Assembly (NCBI GenBank): GCA_947625255.1
Contig: CANQNT010000013.1
Location: 1-64,000, forward strand
Length of the DNA stretch: 64,000 bases
Reading direction: 5' to 3'
Origin: an uncultured Acetatifactor sp.
GTDB taxonomy: Bacteria > Bacillota > Clostridia > Lachnospirales > Lachnospiraceae
The notes under the pieces: generated by a model
Told to the model about the DNA's origin: nothing
The model's input: the letters and a program-made list of their open reading frames with translations, nothing else
Databases searched by the model: none
Shown: positions 41,709-50,520 of the stretch, one piece after another
How positions within the stretch are numbered: the stretch's first letter is position 1
How the letters are laid out: each line of letters starts with the position of its first letter
Position numbers and translations under genes: made by a program

Positions 41709-44651
41709 ATGGAACAGCAAGAGAGTTTTCGGATACTGGAAATAGAACCTACCAGAGACGAAGCCTCGATCAAGGCGGCTTATCGGAGGAAACTGCCTTC
41801 GGCCAATCCGGAGGATCATCCGGAAGGCTTTCAAAGGCTGCGTCAGGCCTATGAGGCGGCTCTTGCTTATGCCAGGGAACCGGAAAAAGCGGAACCGCAA
41901 GAAGAGGATACCTCTCCCTCCGGTATCTGGGTGGGAAAAGCGGCGAAGCTATATGCCTCGTTAAAAGGGCGGCAGGATCTGGAACAATGGAAGGCATTGT
42001 TTGACGACGATGAATTCTTCTCTCTGGAGGGAGAGGAGGAATGCCGCAGGAAGCTGTTTTTCTTTCTGCTGAATCATTTCCGTTATCCTACGGCAATTTG
42101 GAAACTGTTTGATGAAAAGCTTGGTATTGTCCGGGGAGAAAAGGAACTGCGGGAATGGCTTCCGGCTGATTTTGTCGCTTATATGATTCATCGCTGTGAA
42201 CGGGGGGATGATTTGGATTACTCCCTGTTCGAGGGGCGGGATGATGCGGACGTGGACGACTATCTGCGCCATACGGAGGGCTGTTGGCGCGCCATTCAGG
42301 AGAAAAAGTTTGATTATGCCACGCGGCTTGCGGATGAAGCCGACCGGATGGATCTGTATCATCCCACGGCTTCCGTCAACCGGCTGTATCTTCTGAAACA
42401 GACGAATGAAGAGGAAGCGGCCGAACGGGCACAGGAGCTGCGGCAGCGCTATCCGGAGGATGACATGGTGCTGTACCATGCGGCAACGATTCTCTGGCAG
42501 ACCGGCAGAAAGTCCCAGGCGGCGGAAATTTTTGAGAAGCTGAAAGCCATGAATGACAGACATTATATGGCCAATCGTTATCTTTCCCAATGGTATCTGG
42601 AAAACGGGGATTGTCACAAGGCCAAGGAATGCGCTGAGATTGTGATTGGCTTCGGGTATGATTTGGAATTTCGGGAACTTTTGACCCGGATCAACCAAAA
42701 GCTGGAAACGGAGTTGGAAGAGCGGATCCGGAAGAGCAATGGGGCGGATGACGTTCTGGAGCTGTGCTGGTGTCTGTTACAGGATGAAAAATTCTACCAG
42801 GGGCTGCAAAAGGCGCTTTCCATCCGGGATCGGGTGCCGGACGGGCGACAGACCGAATATTTGGGATATTTGGCCAAGGTTTACCGGGAATGCGCCATGT
42901 ATGAGGAAAGTATCGACTACGCCCATCAGTGGAGGGAGCGGCTTCAGCGTACCTTGGATGAGAAAAAAGCGGAGCATCCGGAGCGTGACCTGGACCGGAT
43001 TCAGCAGTCTTATATGATCTGCATCAGCGCCTTTCATTCGCTGGCCTATCGGGATAAGGAAGCTTATCAGCGGGCGCTGGAGGAGGCTGAGCAAATCGAG
43101 GGCAGGGTTGCCAGGCAGATCAATGTCCTGATGGAGCGGGCCAGAATCTATATGGAAATGGGCGAGTTTGAAAAATGCCTGGAGCTGGTCGAGATTTTAG
43201 TACGGGACCGGCAGGTGATCGCGGCCAGGGCCATTTCCATTGAAGCTTACCGTATGCAGTGGAACGCGGGCGGCGTGATACGGGAAGGGCGTATTCTGAT
43301 CGAGCAGTTTCCGCAGTTTGCCAGGGCCTATGACCTGATGGCCAAGGTGTATCTGGATCTGGGAGAGCGGGAGGCGCTGGGCCGCCTCTTGAAGCTGGCC
43401 AGGGAAAACAAGGTCAAAAGCGCTTTGCTGGAGGCTTATGATTACCGGGCCTATCGAGAGGTGTCGAAAGATTATCATTTCGCCAAAAGGATTGAAGAGT
43501 TTGACAAAAAATATCGGAATCCCCTGCAGGAGACCGGCAATTTGGAACATTTTTCCGAAGGAGAGCAGGTGATCACCAGCCTCTTCTACATGAGCATGAG
43601 TCTGGATTATCTGAACATCAGGGGCTTGTATTACATGGCCGCTAATCAGTTCGAGAAGGCAAGCGCTGATTTTGAAAAAATTCTGGAAAGTTATCCGGCG
43701 GATTGTTTCGCCTGGAATAATCTGGGCTGTATTTATAAATATCAGGGGCTCTATGAAAAGGCTATGCCCTGCTTTCGCAAGGCGATTCTTTATATGTCCC
43801 AGAATCCCAGAAAGAACCATTATGGGAATCTGGCGGATGTTTACGAAAAGATCGGGGACTATCGGGCGGCGGCGGAGACTTATGAGAAGTTGACGGAGGT
43901 CTTTGGACGGCAGGACAATATCGTCCAGGGGATGATCCGGGGCTATGCCAACGCCGGGGAAAAGGAGAAAGCCCTGGAGACCATTCAAAAGTATTATGGG
44001 GATAAGGTTTTGTATGCCTGCTATGAGGAGTGTCATCTGTATCTGAAGCAGGAACAATATTCATCGGCCAGGATCGTGCTGCGGAAATGGAATCGCTTGT
44101 TGAGAGCCAGGCCGAAGAAAGGCGCCGCGTTGGCGGGACGATCCTGGGCGGATTACTATGTGGCTTATGGGTGGTATTGTGTACTTGCGGAGAAAAAACT
44201 TCGCAAAGGTCTGAGGGCCATGGCTTTCGTGGCGGAGGGCTATAACCATAACACCCACAGATCCAAGGCGGATTTGCTGCAGGAGCTGATTTTACTTTAT
44301 TTTCTGGCGGGGAACGAGAAGAAATGCGCGGAGTTTTCCTGGCTTGTGAGGCGGGAGGCCCTGGCCGAGAAACGCAACCCCACTTATTACCAGAAAAGCG
44401 TTCTATACAGAAAGGCCATGACCGCCCTGTTTTTGGATGGAACGGAAACTGCCGGGAAGCTGCTGGATAGAGAGGAAGATTGCCTGAATTGCCGGTATTG
44501 TACTTATCCTGCTTGTTCGGAGCTTTTGCTGGTGCGCTACATGGCGGCCAGAAGAAATGGGAAAACGGCGGAGTGCGAAGAGATCAAAGGCAGGCTGGTG
44601 GAAAAGGTTCCCTTTGACCTGGCTGCCAAAGCCGTTGCGCTGTATGGCTGA
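41709..44651 (+). CDS. J-domain-like (HPD-less) TPR protein, partner of Hsp70
   Basis: This 980-aa soluble protein has an N-terminal ~55-aa J-like domain: FRILEIEPTRDEASIKAAYRRKL then PEGFQRLRQAYEAAL. This is the DjlB/DjlC-type form, in which the HPD tripeptide is absent (the site reads LPSANPED). The rest is a superhelix of TPR-like repeats, e.g. AWNNLGCIYKYQGLYEKAMPCFRKAI (split here as consensus TPR residues W, G, Y, A, A) and NLADVYEKIGDYRAAAETYEKL. ATG 41709 has GGAG 6 bases upstream. The Hsp70 gene follows 135 bases later, matching the E. coli djlB/djlC-hscC arrangement. Confidence 0.85.
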   Translation: MEQQESFRILEIEPTRDEASIKAAYRRKLPSANPEDHPEGFQRLRQAYEAALAYAREPEKAEPQEEDTSPSGIWVGKAAKLYASLKGRQDLEQWKALFDDDEFFSLEGEEECRRKLFFFLLNHFRYPTAIWKLFDEKLGIVRGEKELREWLPADFVAYMIHRCERGDDLDYSLFEGRDDADVDDYLRHTEGCWRAIQEKKFDYATRLADEADRMDLYHPTASVNRLYLLKQTNEEEAAERAQELRQRYPEDDMVLYHAATILWQTGRKSQAAEIFEKLKAMNDRHYMANRYLSQWYLENGDCHKAKECAEIVIGFGYDLEFRELLTRINQKLETELEERIRKSNGADDVLELCWCLLQDEKFYQGLQKALSIRDRVPDGRQTEYLGYLAKVYRECAMYEESIDYAHQWRERLQRTLDEKKAEHPERDLDRIQQSYMICISAFHSLAYRDKEAYQRALEEAEQIEGRVARQINVLMERARIYMEMGEFEKCLELVEILVRDRQVIAARAISIEAYRMQWNAGGVIREGRILIEQFPQFARAYDLMAKVYLDLGEREALGRLLKLARENKVKSALLEAYDYRAYREVSKDYHFAKRIEEFDKKYRNPLQETGNLEHFSEGEQVITSLFYMSMSLDYLNIRGLYYMAANQFEKASADFEKILESYPADCFAWNNLGCIYKYQGLYEKAMPCFRKAILYMSQNPRKNHYGNLADVYEKIGDYRAAAETYEKLTEVFGRQDNIVQGMIRGYANAGEKEKALETIQKYYGDKVLYACYEECHLYLKQEQYSSARIVLRKWNRLLRARPKKGAALAGRSWADYYVAYGWYCVLAEKKLRKGLRAMAFVAEGYNHNTHRSKADLLQELILLYFLAGNEKKCAEFSWLVRREALAEKRNPTYYQKSVLYRKAMTALFLDGTETAGKLLDREEDCLNCRYCTYPACSELLLVRYMAARRNGKTAECEEIKGRLVEKVPFDLAAKAVALYG

Positions 44652-44786
44652 TCGGGCAGCGGGGGTCCGGGGCGGCTTCGCGGAGAGCCTGGCCTGGATT
44701 GTCGCGGTTACTGTTCGGGAGATTGTCAGCTTCGGGTACCCTTGGCAGGCTCCGAACTGTAATTCGTTACCCGCATGGAGGAGAAT

Positions 44787-46469
44787 ATGATCGTAGGAAT
44801 TGACTTAGGGACAACCAATAGCTTAATCGCATATTTTACGGAAGAGGGACCCAAAATCATCCCGAACCGTCTGGGAAAGCATTTGACGCCTTCCGTGGTC
44901 AGTGTGGACGAGGAGGGTAATGTCTATGTGGGAGAGACCGCCAGAGAGCGGATGAGCCTATATCCTGACACCGTGGCCATGACCTTTAAGCGCGGCATGG
45001 GGACGGAGCGGGAATATGTCTTGAGCGGCCGGAAGTTTCGTCCTGAAGAGTTGTCCAGCCTGGTGCTGCGTTCCCTTAAGGAGGACGCGGAGGCATACCT
45101 GGGTGTCCCGGTCACGGAGGCCGTCATCAGTGTACCCGCGTATTTTGACGATAAGAGGAGAAAAGCCACCAAGCGCGCAGGGGAATTGGCGGGTCTTAAG
45201 GTGGAACGGATGATTTCGGAGCCTACCGCGGCCGCGGTGGCTTATGGATTGTATGATAAGACACAGGATACCCGCTTCCTTGTGTTTGACTTGGGAGGCG
45301 GTACCTTTGATGTATCCATTTTGGAGCTTTACCATAATATCCTGGAGGTCCGCGCCGTGGCGGGGGATAATTACCTGGGCGGCGAGGACTTTACGCAGAT
45401 CATGGCGAAGCTTTTCCTGAAGAAATGTGACCTGAACCTGAATGATTTGACGCAAAAAGAGCAGGTGCGCCTTTACAAGCAGGCGGAGAAAGCCAAATGT
45501 GCCATCAGTGATGAGGACAAGGTAACGATCAAGTGTCTGATCGGGGAAGAGGAAAGGGAGGCCAGCGTGGGTTATCGGGAATATGAGGCCGCCTGCGGCG
45601 AGCTTTTGGCCAAGATCCGGGAGCCGGTGAAGAAAAGTCTGTCGGATGCGGGGCTGAAGCTTTCCGAAATTGACGAGATCCTGCTGATCGGCGGGGCGAC
45701 CAGACTCTCGATCGTCCGGGATTTTCTGATCCGTCTTTTTCGCAAATTCCCTGACACGGATATGAATCCGGATGAGGCCGTGGCCCTTGGGGCCGCCATT
45801 CAGGGCGCTATGAAGGAGCGCAATGAGATGGTGAAAGAGGTCATCTTGACGGATGTCTGTTCCTTTACCCTGGGCACTGAGGTGGTAGTGGAATATGAGG
45901 AGGGAAAATACGAGGACGGACTTTTTTGCCCGATCATTGAACGCAATACCGTCATTCCTGCCAGCCACACGGAACGTCTTTACACCGTCCGGGACAATCA
46001 GACCAGGGTCCGTGTGCGGGTGCTGCAGGGAGAAAGCCGTTTTGCCCGTAATAATCTCTTCCTGGGTGAGTTGAACATCGAGGTCCCCAGGGCGCCTAAG
46101 GGAGAAGAGGCTGTGGACGTAACCTATACCTACGACATTAATTCCTTGTTGGAGGTGGAGGTAAAGGTGGTTTCCACAGGAAAGACTCAGAAGCTGATCA
46201 TCAAGGGCCAGGACAATACCATGACGGAGGAAGAGATCACAAAGCGCATGGAAGAGCTGAGCTACCTTAAAGTGCAGCCCAGGGATCATGAAGAGAACCG
46301 GCTGGTATTGCTTCGGGCGGAAAGGATGTATGAGGAGTCCCTGGGAGACCGCAGGCGTATGCTGGATCGCGGACTGATGAGGTTTGAGGCCGCGCTGGAC
46401 TCGGGGGATGAACAGCGGATTCGTAAGACCAGAGAAGAGCTGATGGACTTGTTAGAGGATGAGGACTGA
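44787..46469 (+). CDS. HscC-like Hsp70 chaperone
   Basis: This 560-aa Hsp70 starts MIVGIDLGTTNSLIAYF and has the nucleotide-binding-domain signatures: EAVISVPAYFDDKRRKATK, VFDLGGGTFDVSIL and IDEILLIGGATRLSIV. A substrate-binding domain (VRVLQGESRFARNN, LGELNIEVPRAPKG) follows, but the helical lid is short, as in HscC, and no EEVD tail is present. ATG 44787 is chosen since GGAGG lies 5 bases upstream. It is likely to work with the J-like TPR protein upstream rather than with standard DnaJ/GrpE. Confidence 0.93.
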   Translation: MIVGIDLGTTNSLIAYFTEEGPKIIPNRLGKHLTPSVVSVDEEGNVYVGETARERMSLYPDTVAMTFKRGMGTEREYVLSGRKFRPEELSSLVLRSLKEDAEAYLGVPVTEAVISVPAYFDDKRRKATKRAGELAGLKVERMISEPTAAAVAYGLYDKTQDTRFLVFDLGGGTFDVSILELYHNILEVRAVAGDNYLGGEDFTQIMAKLFLKKCDLNLNDLTQKEQVRLYKQAEKAKCAISDEDKVTIKCLIGEEEREASVGYREYEAACGELLAKIREPVKKSLSDAGLKLSEIDEILLIGGATRLSIVRDFLIRLFRKFPDTDMNPDEAVALGAAIQGAMKERNEMVKEVILTDVCSFTLGTEVVVEYEEGKYEDGLFCPIIERNTVIPASHTERLYTVRDNQTRVRVRVLQGESRFARNNLFLGELNIEVPRAPKGEEAVDVTYTYDINSLLEVEVKVVSTGKTQKLIIKGQDNTMTEEEITKRMEELSYLKVQPRDHEENRLVLLRAERMYEESLGDRRRMLDRGLMRFEAALDSGDEQRIRKTREELMDLLEDED

Positions 46470-46480
46470 ATAAATTTTAT

Positions 46481-46509
46481 TTGACAAGCTTCTGTTTTGT
46501 CACTATAAT
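46481..46509 (+). promoter_or_regulatory. Consensus sigma-A promoter of alaS
   Basis: A perfect TTGACA (46481-46486), 17-base spacer and perfect TATAAT (46504-46509). The leader to the alaS start is about 55 bases, too short for a T-box. Confidence 0.9.
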
Positions 46510-46570
46510 AGGTGTGATTTCTGTAGCGTGACGTGCGTATGGAAAAATTCGTGTTGAGAGGAAGAGATCC

Positions 46571-49228
46571 ATGAAACCGTATGGAGTGAATGAACTGCGC
46601 AGAATGTTCCTGGAATTTTTCGAGAGCAAGGGACATCTGAGGATGAAGAGTTTTTCGTTGGTGCCGCATAACGACAACAGCCTGTTGATCATTAATTCCG
46701 GGATGGCACCGTTAAAGCCTTATTTTACCGGGCAGGAGATTCCGCCCAGACGCAGGGTGACGACCTGCCAGAAGTGCGTGCGTACCGGTGATATTGAGAA
46801 CGTGGGAAAGACGGCCAGACATCTGACCTTTTTTGAGATGCTGGGCAATTTTTCCTTTGGAGATTATTTTAAGCATGAGGCCATTGCCTGGACCTGGGAG
46901 TTTTTGACGGAAGTGGTAGGAATGGATCCGGACAGACTCTATCCCTCCATCTACTGCGACGATGAAGAGGCTTTTGACATTTGGACCAAGGAAATCGGTG
47001 TTCCGGCGGAAAAGATCACCCGGTTTTATCGGGATGAAAATGGAAAGTGTGACAATTTCTGGGAACATGGCGCAGGTCCCTGCGGACCCTGTTCCGAGGT
47101 ATATTATGACAGAGGCGTCAAGTATGGCTGCGGGAAGCCGGACTGCAAGGTAGGCTGTGACTGCGACCGTTTCATGGAGGTCTGGAACAACGTCTTTACC
47201 CAGTTCGACAATGACGGCAAGGGACATTACACGGAGCTTGCCCAGAAAAATATCGATACTGGCATGGGCCTGGAGCGTCTGGCCGTGGTGGTGCAGGACG
47301 TGGATTCTGTCTTTGACATTGACACAATGAAAGCAATCCGTGACCGCATCTGCCAGATCGCCGGCGTTGCTTATGAAACGGATGAGAAAAAGGATGTGTC
47401 CATCCGCCTGATTACGGACCATATCCGTTCGTCTACTTTTATGATCAGCGATGGCATTATGCCGTCCAACGAAGGCCGCGGTTATGTGCTGCGCAGACTG
47501 ATCCGCAGGGCTGCCAGACATGGACGGCTTCTGGGCATTGATGGAAAGTTCCTGGCGAACCTGAGCCAGACCGTTATTGAGGAATGTAAGGACGGTTATC
47601 CGGAATTGGAAGAGAAGAAATCCTTTATTCTGAACGTCCTGACGCAGGAAGAGAATAAGTTTGACAAGACCATCGATCAGGGGCTGAGCATTCTGGGCGA
47701 CATGGAAGAAAATATGAGAGAGGCGGGCGAGACTTGTCTTTCCGGAGAAAACGCGTTCAAGCTTTATGACACTTATGGATTCCCCATGGATCTGACGGAA
47801 GAGATTCTGGCGGAAAAAGGCTTTACCATGGACCATGCGGGCTTCGGCGTGTTGATGCAGATGCAGCGTGACAAGGCGCGGAAAGCGCGTAAGACAACCA
47901 ATTACATGGGTGCTGACGTAACGGTATATGAGTCCATCGATCCCGCGGTCACGACCAAATTCGTGGGTTATGACAGACTGCGCCACACTTCCAGGGTGAC
48001 GGTGCTCACCACGGAAACGGAGCTGGTGGAAGCGCTGACGGACGGAGAAGTGGGAACCATTATTGTAGAAGAAACTCCTTTTTACGCTACCATGGGCGGC
48101 CAGGTGGGCGATACCGGCAAGATCGAGACGGCCGGCGGTGTCTTTGAGGTCAAGGATACGATCAGGCTTCTGGGCGGCAAGGTAGGTCATATCGGCGTTG
48201 TGACTTTTGGCATGATCAAGGCAGGGGACGAGGTTTCCCTGCAGGTGGATGAAGAACGCCGTGGGGATATTTGTAAGAACCACAGTGCCACCCATCTATT
48301 GCAGAAAGCTCTGCGCGAGGTATTGGGCGAGCATGTTCAGCAGGCCGGCTCCTATGTGGACGGGGAGAGGCTTCGTTTTGACTTCAGCCATTTCTCTGCC
48401 ATGACGCAGGAAGAGCTTGACAAGGCAGAGCAGATCGTGAACCGGCAGATCGCGGCCAATCTGCCCGTGGTTACCAGGATTATGTCCATGGAGGACGCGC
48501 GTAAGACCGGGGCCATGGCTTTGTTTGGAGAAAAATATGGCGAAACCGTCCGTGTGGTGTCCATGGGAGACTTTTCCTCCGAGCTTTGCGGCGGTACCCA
48601 TGTGCCCAATACGGGTGTCATCACCGCGTTTAAGATTCTTTCCGAGAGCGGCGTGGCGGCCAATACCCGCAGAATCGAGGCGCTGACAGGAAATGGAGTG
48701 TTCCGGTATTACCGTAACGTGGAACAGACCTTGAACGCCGTGGCCAAGACCCTGAAAACCACGCCTGCCGCAGCGGTAGAGCGGTGCGAGCATTTGCTGG
48801 CGGAGATCAAGTCCCTGCATTCCGAATTGGAATCCGTGAAGAGCAAGGCGGCCAAAGATGCCTTGGGCGACGCCATGGGCAAGGTGCGGCAGGTTGGCGG
48901 CTTGAAGCTTCTTGCCGCAGATGTGGCGGATGTGGATATGAATGGTCTGCGCGATCTGGGCGACCAGTTGAAAGGTCAGCTGGGCGAGGGCGTGGTCGTG
49001 CTGTTGTCCAGCAAGGACGGCAAGGTAAGCATGGTTGCCATGGCTACTGACGGCGCGGTCAGGGCCGGAGCGCACGCGGGCAATCTGATCAAAGGGATTG
49101 CGGCCCTGGTGGGCGGCGGCGGCGGCGGTCGTCCCAACATGGCCCAGGCCGGCGGCAAGAACCCCGCGGGAATTTCGGCCGCGATTCAAAAGGCGGCTGA
49201 GGTGCTGGCGGGACAGTTGGAACGCTAA
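46571..49228 (+). CDS. alaS: Alanyl-tRNA synthetase
   Basis: This 885-aa enzyme charges tRNA-Ala and edits mischarged Ser/Gly. The catalytic domain starts with NELRRMFLEFFESKGHL and includes GMAPLKPYFTGQ, the ARS motifs and RFYRDENGKCDNFWEHGAGPCG in motif 3 area. The editing domain carries HSATHLLQKAL and the ELCGGTHVPNTG zinc motif. A Gly-rich linker (GGGGGGRPNMAQAGGKNP) leads to the C-Ala end. GAGAGGAAGAG precedes ATG 46571. Length is normal. Confidence 0.98.
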   Translation: MKPYGVNELRRMFLEFFESKGHLRMKSFSLVPHNDNSLLIINSGMAPLKPYFTGQEIPPRRRVTTCQKCVRTGDIENVGKTARHLTFFEMLGNFSFGDYFKHEAIAWTWEFLTEVVGMDPDRLYPSIYCDDEEAFDIWTKEIGVPAEKITRFYRDENGKCDNFWEHGAGPCGPCSEVYYDRGVKYGCGKPDCKVGCDCDRFMEVWNNVFTQFDNDGKGHYTELAQKNIDTGMGLERLAVVVQDVDSVFDIDTMKAIRDRICQIAGVAYETDEKKDVSIRLITDHIRSSTFMISDGIMPSNEGRGYVLRRLIRRAARHGRLLGIDGKFLANLSQTVIEECKDGYPELEEKKSFILNVLTQEENKFDKTIDQGLSILGDMEENMREAGETCLSGENAFKLYDTYGFPMDLTEEILAEKGFTMDHAGFGVLMQMQRDKARKARKTTNYMGADVTVYESIDPAVTTKFVGYDRLRHTSRVTVLTTETELVEALTDGEVGTIIVEETPFYATMGGQVGDTGKIETAGGVFEVKDTIRLLGGKVGHIGVVTFGMIKAGDEVSLQVDEERRGDICKNHSATHLLQKALREVLGEHVQQAGSYVDGERLRFDFSHFSAMTQEELDKAEQIVNRQIAANLPVVTRIMSMEDARKTGAMALFGEKYGETVRVVSMGDFSSELCGGTHVPNTGVITAFKILSESGVAANTRRIEALTGNGVFRYYRNVEQTLNAVAKTLKTTPAAAVERCEHLLAEIKSLHSELESVKSKAAKDALGDAMGKVRQVGGLKLLAADVADVDMNGLRDLGDQLKGQLGEGVVVLLSSKDGKVSMVAMATDGAVRAGAHAGNLIKGIAALVGGGGGGRPNMAQAGGKNPAGISAAIQKAAEVLAGQLER

Positions 49229-49247
49229 GGCTGAGAGCGGAATAGGC

Positions 49248-49314
49248 GGTGTCCGAATCCGGCAGGGGTTCTCATGCGGGCCCGCCCTCGCTCCACGAAA
49301 AACGTGGCGGACAC
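49248..49314. other. Structured intergenic element after alaS
   Basis: An outer stem GTGTCCG (49249-49255) with CGGACAC (49308-49314) encloses a GC-rich palindrome GCGGGCCCGC (49276-49285) and a clean hairpin CCACG-AAAAA-CGTGG (49293-49307). There is no T-run, so it is not a standard terminator. It could be a repeat element or an RNA structure in the alaS 3' UTR. Confidence 0.45.
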
Positions 49315-49395
49315 TAAGCTTGGCTGTGTCCCGGCGGACTTTATGGTTCGGAAAACAGTGGTGAAGAATGCTGATGGAAAATTTTTAAAAAACAG

Positions 49396-49423
49396 TTGAC
49401 GGATGGGAAATTTGTGTTATAAT
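49396..49423 (+). promoter_or_regulatory. Promoter of rpsU
   Basis: TTGACG (49396-49401), 16-base spacer and TATAAT (49418-49423), giving a leader of roughly 70 bases. Confidence 0.8.
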
Positions 49424-49500
49424 GATAACTGTGCATGTGAATGTACATAGTAACCCAATCAGTCATGTTACTAGAGGGACTGAAGGGAGGTCGGGTGTGG

Positions 49501-49677
49501 ATGTCAAACGTAATCGTTAAAGAGAACGAGACTTTGGATAGCGCGTTACGTCGCTTCAAGAGAAGCTGTGCGAAGGCTGGTATTCAGCAGGAGATTCGCA
49601 AGAGAGAGCATTATGAGAAGCCAAGCGTGAAGCGTAAGAAGAAATCTGAAGCAGCAAGAAAGCGCAAATATAACTAA
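49501..49677 (+). CDS. rpsU: 30S ribosomal protein bS21
   Basis: This 58-aa basic protein reads [20 protein letters not shown] then [21 protein letters not shown] and ends in a [14 protein letters not shown] tail, the standard bS21 pattern. GGGAGG lies upstream of ATG 49501. It forms a single-gene transcription unit with promoter and terminator. The protein binds the 3' end of 16S rRNA region and aids initiation. Confidence 0.97.
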   Translation: MSNVIVKENETLDSALRRFKRSCAKAGIQQEIRKREHYEKPSVKRKKKSEAARKRKYN

Positions 49678-49689
49678 TAACGAGCATTG

Positions 49690-49721
49690 AGTCCTTGGCC
49701 GTATGTGACCGAGGACTTTTG
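49690..49721 (+). terminator. Terminator of rpsU
   Basis: A 9-bp stem agtccttgg/ccgaggact with a 10-base loop and TTTT, 12 bases after the rpsU stop. Confidence 0.85.
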
Positions 49722-49805
49722 TGCGTTTGGGGCTCCTTAATGATTTCTTAAGAAAATTTCGGGAATCTTTGGTTTTGCTCATGAGTTCTGAGGGAGTTGA
49801 GGAAA

Positions 49806-50399
49806 ATGTGGACAAGAGAGATTTTGGGAACGGATCTCTACCATTTATTGGGTTCCTTTGTCATCTATAGTATGCTGGGATGGCTGCTGGAGTCCATTTA
49901 TATGTCGTTTTGTAATCATAAGCTGACCAATCGGGGCTTCGCAAAGAGTCCGTTTTGTCCGATTTATGGTTTTGGAGCGGTGTCCTGCTATTTCCTGCTG
50001 CGGCCTTTGCGCGGAAAGATATTGCTCCTCTATCTGATCGGAGCGTTGCTGGCCACGATTTTTGAGTACATAGTTGGAAAGTGCATGATTCGGATTTTCG
50101 GTGAATTGTGGTGGGATTACACGGAAAAGCCCTTTAATTACAAGGGGATCATTTGTCTGGAAAGTACCATTGCGTGGGGATTTTACGCGATCGGCATCGT
50201 ATTGTTCCTACAGGGCAGGGTCATCCATTTCATTGACCGGGTCAATATGTCGGTGGGAATCCGTGTGATTACCATAATTTTGTTTGTCGTCACAATCGAT
50301 TATTGTATTCAGCTTTGCCATGCGTTTCATGTGGATCTTCATTCCAGAAAGCAGTGGCTGATCGATAAGTATACTTCTTTTAAGGCGAGATGGTATTAA
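49806..50399 (+). CDS. Putative ABC transporter permease-like membrane protein (PF06541 type)
   Basis: This 197-aa protein has about five transmembrane helices and the family motif GWLLESIYMSFCNHKLTNRG, then GFAKSPFCPIYGFGAV, usual for the family annotated as putative ABC transporter permease (CmpB-like). The WWDYTEKPFNYKGIICLES motif is also typical. There is no ATPase partner nearby, so the name is not a proven function. ATG 49806 is chosen; GAGGGAG lies just upstream. Confidence 0.85.
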   Translation: MWTREILGTDLYHLLGSFVIYSMLGWLLESIYMSFCNHKLTNRGFAKSPFCPIYGFGAVSCYFLLRPLRGKILLLYLIGALLATIFEYIVGKCMIRIFGELWWDYTEKPFNYKGIICLESTIAWGFYAIGIVLFLQGRVIHFIDRVNMSVGIRVITIILFVVTIDYCIQLCHAFHVDLHSRKQWLIDKYTSFKARWY

Positions 50400-50477
50400 G
50401 GAAGTGGAAGGTTTTCCGTAAATATTGGTAAAAGCCGCAGGGTTGTGGGTTTTTAAGTCATAAGATACGCCGCATTT

Positions 50478-50504
50478 CCATATCTTTATTAGAGAAAGAT
50501 ATGG
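50478..50504 (+). promoter_or_regulatory. Perfect 10-bp hairpin in the leader of the first carboxypeptidase gene
   Basis: ccatatcttt (50478-50487) pairs perfectly with aaagatatgg (50495-50504) around a 7-base loop. The 3' arm ends in GGAG, the only Shine-Dalgarno-like sequence near the start codons at 50506 (GTG) or 50521 (ATG), so the hairpin may hide the ribosome site. Confidence 0.5.
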
Positions 50505-50520
50505 AGTGTGGCTTATTTTT

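Noticed and set aside
44958..46289. 443-codon minus-strand frame
   Set aside because: Antisense to the HscC-like Hsp70 gene.
46510..46570. T-box leader for alaS or glyQS
   Set aside because: The leaders are about 55 and 12 bases long, too short for a T-box, and no specifier or T-box sequence is seen.
46712..48295. 527-codon minus-strand frame
   Set aside because: Antisense to alaS; composition is that of a mirrored codon pattern and not of a protein.
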